Shown here: positions 41,891-50,818 of the stretch, one piece after another | How positions within the stretch are numbered: the stretch's first letter is position 1 | Layout: the number at the start of each line of letters is the position of its first letter | DNA from: Aquitalea palustris | Lineage (GTDB): Bacteria; Pseudomonadota; Gammaproteobacteria; Burkholderiales; Chromobacteriaceae | Direction: 5' to 3' | Length of the DNA: 64,000 nt | Assembly: GCF_003693445.1 (NCBI RefSeq) | Contig: NZ_RFAR01000021.1 | Coordinates: 1-64,000, forward strand | The notes under the pieces: model-generated | Seen by the model: only the letters and a program-made list of their open reading frames with translations | Told to the model about the DNA's origin: nothing | Database searches by the model: none | Translations under genes and position numbers: made by a program

Positions 41891-44767
41891 TCATCGAATT
41901 ACCCCGGCCTCCCCAACGAATGGATTCATAATTGATATGCGATCAGGGCTAACTCTCTCAGCAACCCAAATACCCTCGGCAACGGGTACTTCATCATGGC
42001 TTTGATCGATCGCAAGAACAAGAGGCACCCCCTTCCTCGCCCCCACGGCCATGGCCTCCTCTGCAATATTCGTCAAATGGACCATACGCCGCTGCATCGG
42101 AACCAAGCCGTCATGGACGATCCTATCTAGGGCAGACCAGCTAGAACCATGAAACAGTGAGGTCGGTGTACCAACTTTGATGCCAGCATCAATGACAACA
42201 TCTAACGAGTGACCATAGAGCGCCCTGATGCGGCCATCTCGAATCTCGAATCTTGGCTCACCTGGATACTCTGCGACGGCCAGTAACTGACTTGAATCCA
42301 CATTGAGTACAAGTGCTAGCTTATCCATCGACGCGAACCCAGCTTTATCGATCTGAATATCGTTTGAAGGTCCATGATGACGGAGTTGGTATGCCATTGC
42401 TTTACTTAGTCTCCGATGGTCAGGGCCTGGGGCTGATTCATTTGTATCTAGCTGTTCGATCCGTGAAAGCGCATGCATTAGGTCCCGAGCTAAGCCTTTG
42501 ATTGAGTCATCACCGCACTCAACCAGTAGTCCGCAAAGTTCGCGCGCATGGCGGCGTAATTGCTTACCGGCCTCCCTTTCAGTACCTAGCCGCAATGCTC
42601 GGGTAAGGGCAAACCAACCATATGCAGCGGCCACATCAGAGCTACTAATTTCTTCACCCATGTTTTCTATATAGCGCTTAATTATTGCTAAGCGTCTGTG
42701 CCACCCATCTGGATTCGCTTGAATCAGGGCGTCATCTTCAATCAGTTGCGCAACGTCATAGCCAATCGGTATAAAATCGACTGACTCTAGATCAATGGCT
42801 ATGATGCGTCCTGCTGAGTCCACTAGCCAATTGGATGCATGACCATCCCGCTTTCTTACCAACGGAAGCTTGCTGGGAAAGATACCGTGTAAAGATTTGA
42901 CAAAGCGGTCTGCCTGCTCACGCTCGAAGAGGGCTTTCGACCATAACTTAAGGTGGTCCTTTAGCGAACGCCACGCTGATTTTCCGGCAGGAGGCTCACC
43001 TGCAACACGATGAAAGACGGCGAGAAGGTCAACAATTGAGTCAAGTACTTCTGATACCTCCTCCCCACGGAGTTCGCTTACCAAACGTCCAGCAGCTCGT
43101 TGAGAGACATGTACCCATTGCCGTTCATCGTCAGCGGGAACCTTTACGATCGCAAGCGAGCGTGGCACTTCAAACCGATGTGCGTTGCCCTGCCGTGTGA
43201 TTTCCTCCCGCAGTGCACTGAGCATAGATGCTTCGTGGTCAGCCTTTCCTCTGGTAGTACGCTTAAACACAAATGTCTCTGATAAAAAACCCCTGGCGTC
43301 AGCAACAGCAAAAACCTCATTGCGTCCGCCAAGATTTGATCGTGCGTAGTCTGCTGACTTTAAAGCAAGTGATGCCGCATCTTGCCAACTGTCATCTGTA
43401 GATGAAGTATTATTGTTGCTTCCAACAAGGTAGTCGCGCACTCGCGCAAGACCGATTCGTGGAAGCGGCCAAGTCGAATGCAATGTGGCCAGCTCATCAA
43501 ATATCAACTGAGCTTGTTGTGCCAACTCTTGATTTCCAGTTCGCTTCGCCACTGATAACGCAGCCGCTCCAGCCTCCCATTGAACATGGCGGTTCCAAGA
43601 GGATTTCGTTGCGAGCCAACTCGTGGCCTCAACGTAGTTAGAAAGATTGCTTGCATCAAGCAATTCCGGAGGCCCATCAATCATCTGCCGCAAGAACCGA
43701 GCACTCAACACTGCCGCAGGTACCGATCCACGATTGATTCGCAAATTTTCGAGTTCATCAATTACTCGTCTTATAGTTACCCAAAGGGTAGTAGATGGCT
43801 TCGTCGCCATTGAAGCGAGCAAACCTCTCGGGATACCCATTGAACGAGCAGACATAACGAGCCGTCCCTGCTTGGCCTCCGCTACTAGCGTAGACAATAC
43901 GCTGCGCCGGGACTCTTCAACACCGCTCTTTGGACGAAACAGTACGAGTCTTCTCTCAGCGGCTTTAAGGTAGCGCCTGGAGTCTCTGGGCCCGGACTCT
44001 GAGATCTGTGCAAGCCGAAATCGGGCCTCTGCCTCGGCGAGCTCAGACCCCTCTGCAATTTTCTGATTCTCCGACAGAAGTTCTAGTGCCTCCCGCAGTA
44101 GCTGGGCATCACCAGTTTGATCGAACTGTAAAACCAGAAGCTCAAGTCGATAGATAAGTGTCTCGGGTTTCAGGTTTCCCAGCGTCATTGATTCTTTGGA
44201 ATATAACAGAGCTCTTGAGACGGCTTCAGGCGATACGTTGACCCAACGGCCAATCATTGCAACTGCAGTTGCGTATTTACCAGTAGCTAGTCGCCTAGTG
44301 GGGCCCGTAAGTAGTTGGCTTTCGATGGAGAACCGGAATTCTGAGAGTGCTGCTTGGAATCGAGCAATGGCCACGTCAATCTCATCACCAGCAAAACTCT
44401 GTTTAGCCCCCTCGTGCAAAGCATCTGCTGCTCGGAACGCAAGATTTGCTAACGTTTTGGAGAACTCAAGTCCGACTGCCGCCAATGAACTTCCCGTATT
44501 GGCAGGATTTCGGCGCATGTGTTCAAGTATTAGGAGTAGTACTGGCGCTGAGAGTTGAGCGGACTCCTTGAGCACCTTGCGCCACATCTCAGCTGCGATC
44601 ACGTGACCATCCTGATGAGTCAGAGACTCCAGTTGCGATGACCACTCAGATTCGGTGAGCCATTTGATAGAGGGCTCTGATCCAAGGTATGCCAGCGAGT
44701 GAAAACTCTCAGTCAATTCAGGTGTCCATACTTGTAGCGCACAGGAGATTTCATCAGTTCGTGCCAT
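41891..44767 (-). CDS. Kinase/APH-like domain fused to Tpt1/KptA RNA 2'-phosphotransferase
   Basis: 958 residues. Residues ~1-480 are helical, TPR-like (around 200-300). Residues ~490-770 form a kinase/APH fold: FVFKRT (K502), HEASML (E512), RDGHASNW (D641, H643, N646) and IAIDLES (D659). Residues ~785-950 are a Tpt1/KptA domain: LSKAMAYQLRHHGP, GRIRALYGHSLDVV, LFHGSS and VPMQRRMVHLT. KptA enzymes remove a 2'-phosphate from RNA using NAD+. Both active sites look intact. The gene stands alone, opposite to the phage genes, between the prophage and the ssrA island remnant, with lower GC than the chromosome. RNA repair, RNA phosphorylation control and defence are all possible. Confidence 0.85.
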   Translation of the reverse strand: MARTDEISCALQVWTPELTESFHSLAYLGSEPSIKWLTESEWSSQLESLTHQDGHVIAAEMWRKVLKESAQLSAPVLLLILEHMRRNPANTGSSLAAVGLEFSKTLANLAFRAADALHEGAKQSFAGDEIDVAIARFQAALSEFRFSIESQLLTGPTRRLATGKYATAVAMIGRWVNVSPEAVSRALLYSKESMTLGNLKPETLIYRLELLVLQFDQTGDAQLLREALELLSENQKIAEGSELAEAEARFRLAQISESGPRDSRRYLKAAERRLVLFRPKSGVEESRRSVLSTLVAEAKQGRLVMSARSMGIPRGLLASMATKPSTTLWVTIRRVIDELENLRINRGSVPAAVLSARFLRQMIDGPPELLDASNLSNYVEATSWLATKSSWNRHVQWEAGAAALSVAKRTGNQELAQQAQLIFDELATLHSTWPLPRIGLARVRDYLVGSNNNTSSTDDSWQDAASLALKSADYARSNLGGRNEVFAVADARGFLSETFVFKRTTRGKADHEASMLSALREEITRQGNAHRFEVPRSLAIVKVPADDERQWVHVSQRAAGRLVSELRGEEVSEVLDSIVDLLAVFHRVAGEPPAGKSAWRSLKDHLKLWSKALFEREQADRFVKSLHGIFPSKLPLVRKRDGHASNWLVDSAGRIIAIDLESVDFIPIGYDVAQLIEDDALIQANPDGWHRRLAIIKRYIENMGEEISSSDVAAAYGWFALTRALRLGTEREAGKQLRRHARELCGLLVECGDDSIKGLARDLMHALSRIEQLDTNESAPGPDHRRLSKAMAYQLRHHGPSNDIQIDKAGFASMDKLALVLNVDSSQLLAVAEYPGEPRFEIRDGRIRALYGHSLDVVIDAGIKVGTPTSLFHGSSWSALDRIVHDGLVPMQRRMVHLTNIAEEAMAVGARKGVPLVLAIDQSHDEVPVAEGIWVAERVSPDRISIMNPFVGEAGVIR

Positions 44768-44930
44768 AGCCTGCCATTTCTTCCAGATCGAGAAATTTCA
44801 ACCCACTCATCATAGCGTATTCAATTGAGATGAATCGCCCTACGTTTATTAGATACTTCTGTGTCCGCTTCTAATCGGTAAGCGGGCACCGTCCATTTGC
44901 TAGTTGAACGTCTGCTTTGGCCGAACTACT

Positions 44931-45387
44931 GACTCGACACCCTGCCTTCACGCAGGGTGTTTTTATTTTTAGGTAGTGGTAGAGCACAGAGAACTAGGAC
45001 TGGACCACCCTCCTCTATCACAGGAAAAGGTAGCAGTAAGGAAGCGTTAGATTTTTGCGCACCGGTGCCAAAACAAGCGCAAATAGTAACAAAAACCCTG
45101 AAAATCGGCGGTGACAATTAATGTGCAAATGAGTGCCAAAACTGCCGCAAAGTTACACAGACTCGACACCTTACCTTCACGCAAGGTGTTTTCATTTTCA
45201 GGTAGTGGTAGAACACAGAGAAGTAAGGCTGGGCACCCTGCTCCATCACAGCAAAAGGAAGCAGTAAGGAAGCGTTATATTTTTGAGCGCCGGTGACAAA
45301 ATAAGCGCAAATAGTGCCAAAAACCCTGCAAATTGGCGGTGACAATAAAAGTGCAAACGAGTGCCAAAACTGCCGCAAAGTTACACA
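44931..45387 (+). repeat. Two tandem ~229-bp units resembling IS21-family right ends
   Basis: Unit 1 (44931-45159) and unit 2 (45160-45387) both start GACTCGACACC and end GCCGCAAAGTTACACA; they agree at roughly 85 % by eye. Each begins with a terminator-like hairpin (unit 1: 44937-44960, then TTTTATTTTT) and ends with repeated GTGCCAAAAC and GCGCAAA blocks. Read from the right, TGTGTAACTTTGCGGCAG and TTTTGGCAC resemble IS21-family termini with multiple transposase sites. No transposase gene remains. The second unit abuts a truncated integrase. Confidence 0.65.
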
Positions 45388-45491
45388 TTCGGCATGACCT
45401 CCAGGTACATGCCTTTTTCGTCGCTGAGGCGTAGGGGCTTGCCGTCCTCGCGTGGCTTGGCGTTCTTGCAGGCGGTGGCGGTCAGGGGCAT
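45381..45491 (-). pseudogene. P4-type tyrosine integrase, N-terminal remnant
   Basis: From ATG 45491 the frame reads MPLTATACKNAKPREDGKPL, then RLSDEKGMYLEVMPN, the standard N-terminus of P4-family integrases, before being cut at the IS-like end (45387) and stopping at 45381. Only ~35 of about 400 residues remain. It lies 190 bp from the ssrA 3' end and points away from it, the usual arrangement for an element integrated in ssrA. Confidence 0.85.
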
Positions 45492-45580
45492 AGGGGGCAT
45501 CTTTCAGGGGCTTGGGGGCATCGACTTGTGCCCCCGTTGCTTATGCCCCCTTTTATGCCCCCTGAGGTGGGGGCATGTCA
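45485..45580. repeat. Cluster of GGGGGCAT / ATGCCCCC repeats
   Basis: About six copies of (G)GGGGCAT or its complement within 95 bp directly upstream of, and overlapping, the integrase start. They could be binding sites for integrase or an excisionase, or G-rich structures. A direct repeat CATGACACGG occurs on both sides of the ssrA terminator (about 45592 and 45652). Confidence 0.5.
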
Positions 45581-45614
45581 AGACACGTCATGACACGGTA
45601 AAAAGCCATAAAAA

Positions 45615-45642
45615 AACCCCGAGAGGCTTATTTCTCGGGGTT
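45615..45642 (-). terminator. ssrA terminator
   Basis: AACCCCGAGA / TCTCGGGGTT stem followed on the minus strand by a T-run. It lies 36 bp beyond the tmRNA 3' end. Confidence 0.85.
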
Positions 45643-45677
45643 CTTGGCACACCATGACACGGTGTGAAATGCTAATT

Positions 45678-46043
45678 TGGTGGAGGCGGCGGGAATCGAA
45701 CCCGCGTCCGAAAGTCCTCTACGGTGAGATCTACATACTTAGTCGTGTCATTTGGATTTAACCTCCACCACGCCGACGGACAGGCTGGGCTTTGGCGAGT
45801 TACCTTGAGTTTCGCACGGTGCCAAGTAACCCGGCACAGCACTAGCAGATGTAGAGTGACACTACAGGGTTTTGACGCCCCCGGCCCATCTGCGAACCGT
45901 TGTAGTGTCTAGCCGGCCGTTAGGCTGCTAGAGCGTAAGTTTCGTCGTTTGCGACTAAAAAAATTCAGCTTTTTACGGGGTGACTGAAATCCCGGTATGC
46001 CCTCATCCGCTTCGCAACCCCCGTCGAAACCAGAGTCGCCCCC
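45678..46043 (-). ncRNA. ssrA: tmRNA
   Basis: The 3' end has the tRNA-like GGTTCGATTCCCGCC followed by GCCTCCACCA (45678-45702). The 5' end is GGGGGCGACTCTGG at 46043, pairing with it as acceptor stem. The tag frame reads GCA AAC GAC GAA ACT TAC, then GCT CTA GCA GCC TAA: ANDETYALAA. tmRNA rescues stalled ribosomes and tags the nascent peptide for proteolysis. A TATACT -10 box lies about 15 bp upstream. The 3' end is a common integration site, here used by the element whose integrase remnant is adjacent. Confidence 0.97.
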
Positions 46044-46141
46044 AGATAAGACTGACAAGTATACAGTGAAACACCCGTGGCGACTAGTCTGGCTGCCGCA
46101 GCAAAATCAGCCGGCAGCATGCCGGGCAATGGCCGGGGGGC

Positions 46142-46576
46142 TTAACGCTTGAAGGCCAGCACCACTACCCCGCCAGCCACCATGGCGATACCCAGCCATT
46201 CGCGCGGGGCCGGGCGCTCACCGAGGAAGATCACGGCAAACACCGCCACCAGCACCAGGCTCAGCTTGTCGACCGGGGCCACTTTCGAGGCATCACCCAT
46301 TTGCAGGGCGCGGAAATAGCAGGCCCAGGACAGGCCGGTGGCAATGCCGGACAGGCCGAGAAACAGCCAGGTCTTGCCTGATAGCTGCAGCGGGTTGCTC
46401 CACTTGCCGCCAAGCCAGACAAATAGCGACAGCACCACGCTGATGATGCCGGTACGAATCAGCGTGGCCAGGTCGGAATCCACGCCGCGGATGCCTATCT
46501 TGGCAAAAATCGCGGTCAGTGCGGCGAATACCGCCGACAACAAGGCCCAGAACAACCAGCTGGCCGTTCCCATCAT
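46142..46576 (-). CDS. EamA-type small membrane transporter
   Basis: 144 residues with about five hydrophobic helices, starting SWLFWALLSAVFAALTAIFAKIG and containing SWACYFRALQMGDASKVAPVDKLS and the terminal EWLGIAMVAGGVVVLA. This is the half-length EamA (drug/metabolite transporter) type that works as a dimer. The ribosome binding site AGGGAGAAAATC supports either of two adjacent ATGs. Substrate unknown. Confidence 0.85.
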   Translation of the reverse strand: MMGTASWLFWALLSAVFAALTAIFAKIGIRGVDSDLATLIRTGIISVVLSLFVWLGGKWSNPLQLSGKTWLFLGLSGIATGLSWACYFRALQMGDASKVAPVDKLSLVLVAVFAVIFLGERPAPREWLGIAMVAGGVVVLAFKR

Positions 46577-46667
46577 GATTTTCTCCCTTTCATTGAAACC
46601 GAAGCTATCCGGCCAGCGCCGACCGGCCTAAAATGGCCGCTCAAACATTATTGCTTCGGCTGCCGCC

Positions 46668-46802
46668 ATGTCTCAATCCAAAACGATACTTCTGTTTACC
46701 CTGCTGCTGGCGCTGGCCTTGCTGGCCGGGCACCGCCAGGAAAACAAGCCGGCCAGCGCGGGGCAGACCAGGCTGATCAAGAACATCATCCGCATTCTGT
46801 AA
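46668..46802 (+). CDS. Possible 44-residue membrane or secreted microprotein
   Basis: ATG 46668, then a strongly hydrophobic leader (ILLFTLLLALALLAG) and a short basic tail ending IKNIIRIL. The composition suggests a small membrane or exported protein. No good ribosome binding site and no family; evidence is only the clean frame and its hydrophobic pattern. Confidence 0.4.
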   Translation: MSQSKTILLFTLLLALALLAGHRQENKPASAGQTRLIKNIIRIL

Positions 46803-46870
46803 ATGCTGAACACGTATGGCAGGCCAGGCAACGGCCATTTGCCCGCCGCGATAAACATCAAGGACAGACC

Positions 46871-47506
46871 ATGATTTCTGCCTCAACCCTGTTGCTGTTC
46901 ATGGCAACCGTGCTGCTACTGTTTTTGTCGCCGGGGCCGAATATGGCGTTTGTGCTGTCGTACTCCACCACCATGGGCCGCTCCGGCGGGCTGGCAGCGG
47001 CGCTGGGCATTGCCGTGGCGGACATGGTGTTCACCATCCTCACCGCCAGCGGCATTACCGCCATGCTGGCAGGCTGGCCGCCGATGTTCGACCTGCTGCG
47101 GCTGGGCGGGGCTGCGTATCTGCTATGGCTGGCGTGGAAATCCTGGCGAGCCGGCGGCATGCTGGCCCTGCTGGGCGGTGAGCGCCGCAGTCACCGTCAG
47201 GTGGTACGCATGGCGATGTTGAACAGCCTGCTCAACCCCAAGGCGCTACTGTTTTTCATGGTATTCCTGCCGCAGTTCGTCAATATCGCCCACGGCCACG
47301 TAGCACAGCAGGTATTGCTGCTGGGGCTGGTGCTGGCGGTGACCGGGCTGGCTTTCAATGCGCTACTGGCACAGTTCAGCGGGGCATTGGGGCGCTATTT
47401 GCAGACACAGCCGCGCTTTGCACTGTGGCAAGGCCGGGCGCTGACCCTGGTCTTTCTCGGACTGGCCGCCCGACTGCTGCTGTTGCAACGTCCGGGTCAG
47501 CCCTGA
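46871..47506 (+). CDS. LysE/RhtB family amino-acid exporter
   Basis: 211 residues, six hydrophobic segments. The conserved LFLSPGPNMAFVLSYS near the N-terminus and LLNPKALLFFMVFLPQFV in the middle are the family signatures. It exports amino acids or their derivatives across the inner membrane. The gene ends overlapping the tail of the convergent YkgJ-type gene. Confidence 0.9.
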   Translation: MISASTLLLFMATVLLLFLSPGPNMAFVLSYSTTMGRSGGLAAALGIAVADMVFTILTASGITAMLAGWPPMFDLLRLGGAAYLLWLAWKSWRAGGMLALLGGERRSHRQVVRMAMLNSLLNPKALLFFMVFLPQFVNIAHGHVAQQVLLLGLVLAVTGLAFNALLAQFSGALGRYLQTQPRFALWQGRALTLVFLGLAARLLLLQRPGQP

Positions 47507-48150
47507 GCGGTCGCGCCGCTGTCCGCCGCGGCGTACCAGCGGCTGGCCGCCGTGTCGTCGTCCAGCGCCTGCAATACAGCGGCGCTCAACTCTTGCACCA
47601 CACCATCCAGCCCGCGCTGGCGATAGCCCAATGCCGTGCCGCGCTGCAAGGCTTCTGCCGCCAGGGTGATGGACAGATCCTGCGGCAGTTGTGCTGCCGC
47701 GCTCAGGCAGGCCTCGGCAGAAAAGGAATGCGCCTTGCGGCAGCTGGCCGGCCGCCACGGATAGATGCTGCACAGCGCATCCTGCAAAAACGCACAAGCT
47801 GGCCGCTGGGCAGCACCTTGCGCCAGCAAGGCTTGTTGCTGCTGCAGGGCCTGCCGCAACTGCGCAAGACGGTCAGCCGGGCCGCTGCGTAGCTGCTGGG
47901 CAATCAGCAAGGCTTCTGCCGGCACCACTTCCACCCGCAGGCTGCAACAACTGGTGCAGCGCGCCTGGCAGGCCACCGGCTCGCCACGCAATGCGGCCTG
48001 CGCCATGGTTTGATCGATGCCACGATGCAGATTGCCGACAAACGCGACGGCATACGCGACGCCGGGATTGGCCTGCAGCGCTGCCGTTACCCGCGCACCC
48101 ACCCGCTCTATCGAAGCCTGCAAGGCAGCGGCTTCGCCTGCGTGCAGCAT
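47497..48150 (-). CDS. YkgJ-family cysteine-cluster protein
   Basis: 217 residues from ATG 48150, chosen because GGGAGG lies six bases upstream; upstream in-frame starts lack one. The cysteines in CQARCTSCCSLRV, CAFLQDALCSIYPWRPASCR and EACLS fit the CxxCxxCC-type zinc/iron-binding cluster. Biological role unknown. Convergent with the LysE-type gene. Confidence 0.8.
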   Translation of the reverse strand: MLHAGEAAALQASIERVGARVTAALQANPGVAYAVAFVGNLHRGIDQTMAQAALRGEPVACQARCTSCCSLRVEVVPAEALLIAQQLRSGPADRLAQLRQALQQQQALLAQGAAQRPACAFLQDALCSIYPWRPASCRKAHSFSAEACLSAAAQLPQDLSITLAAEALQRGTALGYRQRGLDGVVQELSAAVLQALDDDTAASRWYAAADSGATAQG

Positions 48151-48371
48151 AGCCATCCTCCCTATCGTTTCAGTCATTCCAGTCGGAGACCAGGGCTGAT
48201 TATAGCCGCTAGCGGGCCAGCCGGATCGTGACAGTCCATCGTGTGCGCAGCGACAAAACCAACGCATGTTTCAATTAGTTGATCATGATCATACCGACTG
48301 CAAGGAGGCCATTCTGCCTGACACCGGCAGGGTTAAAATAATGCCAATGACAAATCAACATACAACAAGCC

Positions 48372-48635
48372 ATGACGGAAACCGACATTATCCGGCTGAT
48401 ACGGGATATCGATTCTGCCGCCGAGCGGGCCATCCTGGCCGAACTGGCGCTGCTGCTGGGTTCCAGCCACCTGGGTAGCCAGCTGAAACTGGACGACCTG
48501 CAAGCCCTGAGCCATCCGGCACGCAGCGTTTTCAACCAGCTGTGCGAACTGGTTGGCGCGCAGGCCCAGCAGCCTTTCAGTGCCGCTACCACGGGCGCCC
48601 TGCTGGCCATCCTCACCACCACCCATCAGTCCTGA
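48372..48635 (+). CDS. Small hypothetical protein
   Basis: 87 residues, helical and rich in alanine and leucine (IIRLIRDIDSAAERAILAEL, SHPARSVFNQLCELVG). No recognised domain. Codon use matches the surrounding chromosome. Confidence 0.55.
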   Translation: MTETDIIRLIRDIDSAAERAILAELALLLGSSHLGSQLKLDDLQALSHPARSVFNQLCELVGAQAQQPFSAATTGALLAILTTTHQS

Positions 48636-48710
48636 TGACACGCTTAAGCCTGGCTTAAGCCGCCCCGATAATAATCCGCACGGGGAATAAGCCCCTTCTG
48701 GAGATCAATC

Positions 48711-48899
48711 ATGGTATCGGGTATCGGCAATATCGGTAGTACCGCGCCTTCCCAGCCCTTGCGCCCCGTCAGCCAGCCACTGGCCCAGCGCGGCAGCGAT
48801 AGCGATGGCGACAATGACGGCAGCAAGCCTGGTGTGGCAGAAAGCAAAAACCGCCCGGTTTCCGCCACTATCGGCAATACCATCAACACCACGGCCTGA
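48711..48899 (+). CDS. Small low-complexity hypothetical protein
   Basis: 62 residues, rich in Ser, Gly, Asn and Asp (RGSDSDGDNDGSKPG), with no hydrophobic segment. It has a proper ribosome binding site (TCTGGAGATCAATC) and its own terminator at 48927-48950, so it is probably expressed. No family known to me. Confidence 0.6.
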   Translation: MVSGIGNIGSTAPSQPLRPVSQPLAQRGSDSDGDNDGSKPGVAESKNRPVSATIGNTINTTA

Positions 48900-48926
48900 G
48901 ATTCCTGCGGAATCCCCGCCACACCC

Positions 48927-48950
48927 AGCCCGCTTAGGCGGGCTTTTTTT
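48927..48950 (+). terminator. Rho-independent terminator
   Basis: AGCCCGC-TTAG-GCGGGCT followed by TTTTTT, ending the 62-residue gene and isolating umuDC. Confidence 0.9.
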
Positions 48951-49009
48951 GTCTGTCCCAGCCATGAACGCATGAAAAAACCAGCCCGTATGGTGTGCTC
49001 ATCTGCTAT

Positions 49010-49035
49010 ATTTTGATTATGTACATTTTCAAAAT
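49010..49035. promoter_or_regulatory. 26-bp palindromic operator in front of umuDC
   Basis: ATTTTGA at 49010-49016 mirrors TCAAAAT at 49029-49035 around an ATGTACAT core; 22 of 26 positions are symmetric. It lies 9 bp upstream of the umuD ATG. It does not match the canonical LexA box CTGT-N8-ACAG, so a different repressor or a divergent LexA site is likely. Confidence 0.65.
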
Positions 49036-49043
49036 AACCCGCC

Positions 49044-49472
49044 ATGTCTGATATCACCCTGTGCGGCCGTATCGCGCCCAGCCCGCCCTGCAGCCTGCCG
49101 CTGGCCGGCATGGGCATCCGCGCCGGCTTCCCCTCGCCAGCCGACGACTACCTCGACAGCAGCATCGACCTCAATGGCTACCTGATGAGCGACCCTGACG
49201 CCTGCTTCGTGGTACGGGTACAGGGCGATTCGATGAGCGGCGCCGGCATCATGGAGGGCGACCTGCTGATTGTCGACAAGGGCCGCCCGGCACTGCATGG
49301 CGATATCGTGGTGGCCGTGGTGGATGGCGACTTCACCGTCAAGCGCCTGCACCGCCGCCATGGCCGGCTGGCTTTGCTGCCGGAAAATCCGGCTTACCCG
49401 GTACTGGTGCCCCAGAGCGAGCAGGAATTGCTGATCTGGGGCGTGGTCTGCGGCTGCGTGCGCCGTTACTGA
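49044..49472 (+). CDS. umuD: UmuD-like SOS mutagenesis protein (S24 peptidase)
   Basis: 142 residues, the normal UmuD length. The cleavage site is GIRAGFPSP (A27-G28), the nucleophile is S63 in [10 protein letters not shown], and the general base is K100 in DFTVKRL. RecA filaments trigger self-cleavage to UmuD', which joins UmuC to form DNA polymerase V. The stop overlaps the umuC start by one base. Confidence 0.95.
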   Translation: MSDITLCGRIAPSPPCSLPLAGMGIRAGFPSPADDYLDSSIDLNGYLMSDPDACFVVRVQGDSMSGAGIMEGDLLIVDKGRPALHGDIVVAVVDGDFTVKRLHRRHGRLALLPENPAYPVLVPQSEQELLIWGVVCGCVRRY

Positions 49473-50809
49473 TGAGCCGCTTTGCCCTGGTGGATGGCAA
49501 CAGCTTCTATACCAGCTGTGAGCGGGTATTCCGGCCCGACCTGATCGGCAAGCCCATCATCGTGCTGTCGAATAACGATGGCTGCGTGGTGGCGCGCTCG
49601 GCCGAGGCCAAGGCCATCGGCATTCCGGCCTTTCTGCCCTACTACCAGGTGCGGAGCTTGTGCCGCAAGCACCGGGTGGCGGTGTTTTCCAGCAATTACA
49701 CCCTGTATGGCGACATGTCGCGCCGCATGATGAATATCCTGGCGCGCTTTGCACCGCAGCAGGACATTTACAGTATTGATGAATGCTTTCTGGACCTGAG
49801 CGGCATGGCCACTCCACTGGCCCATGGCCGGCATATCCGTCAGACCCTGCTGGACAAGCTGGGCCTGCCCAGCTGCGTGGGCATTGGCCCCAGCAAGACA
49901 CTGGCCAAGCTGGCCAACCATGTGGCCAAGCAACAAGCACACTGGCAAGGCGTGTTCGACTGGGCCGATCTGACACCGGCCGAGGCAGAAGGCCTGCTGG
50001 CCAGCATGGATGTGCGCGAAGTATGGGGTGTGGGGCGGCGACTGGCAGAAAAACTGCACCAGCTGCGCATCCGCAGCGCGCTGGATCTGCAAAGAGCTGA
50101 CGCCCGCCAGCTCAAGCGCAATTTCAACGTGGTGCTGGAACGCACGGTGGCCGAGCTCAACGGCGTATCCTGCCTGGCGCTGGATGATGTCGCCAGCAGC
50201 AAGCAGCACATCATTTCCAGCCGTAGCTTCAGCCGCCAGGTCAGCAGTCTGCCACCGCTATCGGCCAGCATCGCCCATCACATTGCACGTGCGGCAGAAA
50301 AGCTGCGCGCCCAGGGCAGTACCGCGGCGATGATAGGCGTCAGCATCCAGACCAACGCTTTTGGCAGCGCCACCCCCTATCACGGCTATACCTGCATTCC
50401 GCTGCTGCAGCCCAGCGACGACACACTCAGCCTGAACCAGGCGGCCCAGGCCGGGCTGCGCCAGCTGTTCCAGCCCGGTCTGCGTTATCACAAGGCCGGG
50501 GTGGTGTTGATGGAAATCGGTGACAAGGCCATCCAGCAACAGGATATGTTCGCCCCTGCGCCAGACCCGCGCCGCGCCCGGCTGATGTCCACCATCGACC
50601 AGCTCAACCGCCGACTGGGCAAAGGCAGCATCCGGCTGGCCGTCGAGGATATCAGCCAGGATTGGCAGATGCGCCAGGCCATGCGCTCACCCTGCTACAG
50701 CACAGATCCGCAGCAGGCGATCATGGCCAACCGGCAAGCACACACCAGCGCACCCACCGGCTATCGCCTGTACTGGCCACGCCGCCAGCCCGATAGTGGC
50801 AATGAATAA
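49472..50809 (+). CDS. umuC: UmuC-like Y-family DNA polymerase
   Basis: 445 residues. [21 protein letters not shown] and [12 protein letters not shown] carry the catalytic acidic residues. [19 protein letters not shown] and [15 protein letters not shown] form the thumb/HhH region. The DUF4113-type C-terminus ends near [10 protein letters not shown]. It performs error-prone translesion synthesis with UmuD'. Confidence 0.95.
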   Translation: MSRFALVDGNSFYTSCERVFRPDLIGKPIIVLSNNDGCVVARSAEAKAIGIPAFLPYYQVRSLCRKHRVAVFSSNYTLYGDMSRRMMNILARFAPQQDIYSIDECFLDLSGMATPLAHGRHIRQTLLDKLGLPSCVGIGPSKTLAKLANHVAKQQAHWQGVFDWADLTPAEAEGLLASMDVREVWGVGRRLAEKLHQLRIRSALDLQRADARQLKRNFNVVLERTVAELNGVSCLALDDVASSKQHIISSRSFSRQVSSLPPLSASIAHHIARAAEKLRAQGSTAAMIGVSIQTNAFGSATPYHGYTCIPLLQPSDDTLSLNQAAQAGLRQLFQPGLRYHKAGVVLMEIGDKAIQQQDMFAPAPDPRRARLMSTIDQLNRRLGKGSIRLAVEDISQDWQMRQAMRSPCYSTDPQQAIMANRQAHTSAPTGYRLYWPRRQPDSGNE

Positions 50810-50818
50810 GCCCAAGGC

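Noticed and set aside
45118-45378. Short cysteine-rich frames in the tandem units
   Set aside because: They follow the repeated IS-end sequence and have no ribosome binding sites.
44931-45387. CRISPR-like array
   Set aside because: Only two long diverged units, no short repeats with unique spacers.
48961-49043. Canonical LexA box before umuD
   Set aside because: No CTGT-N8-ACAG could be found; only the different palindrome at 49010-49035.
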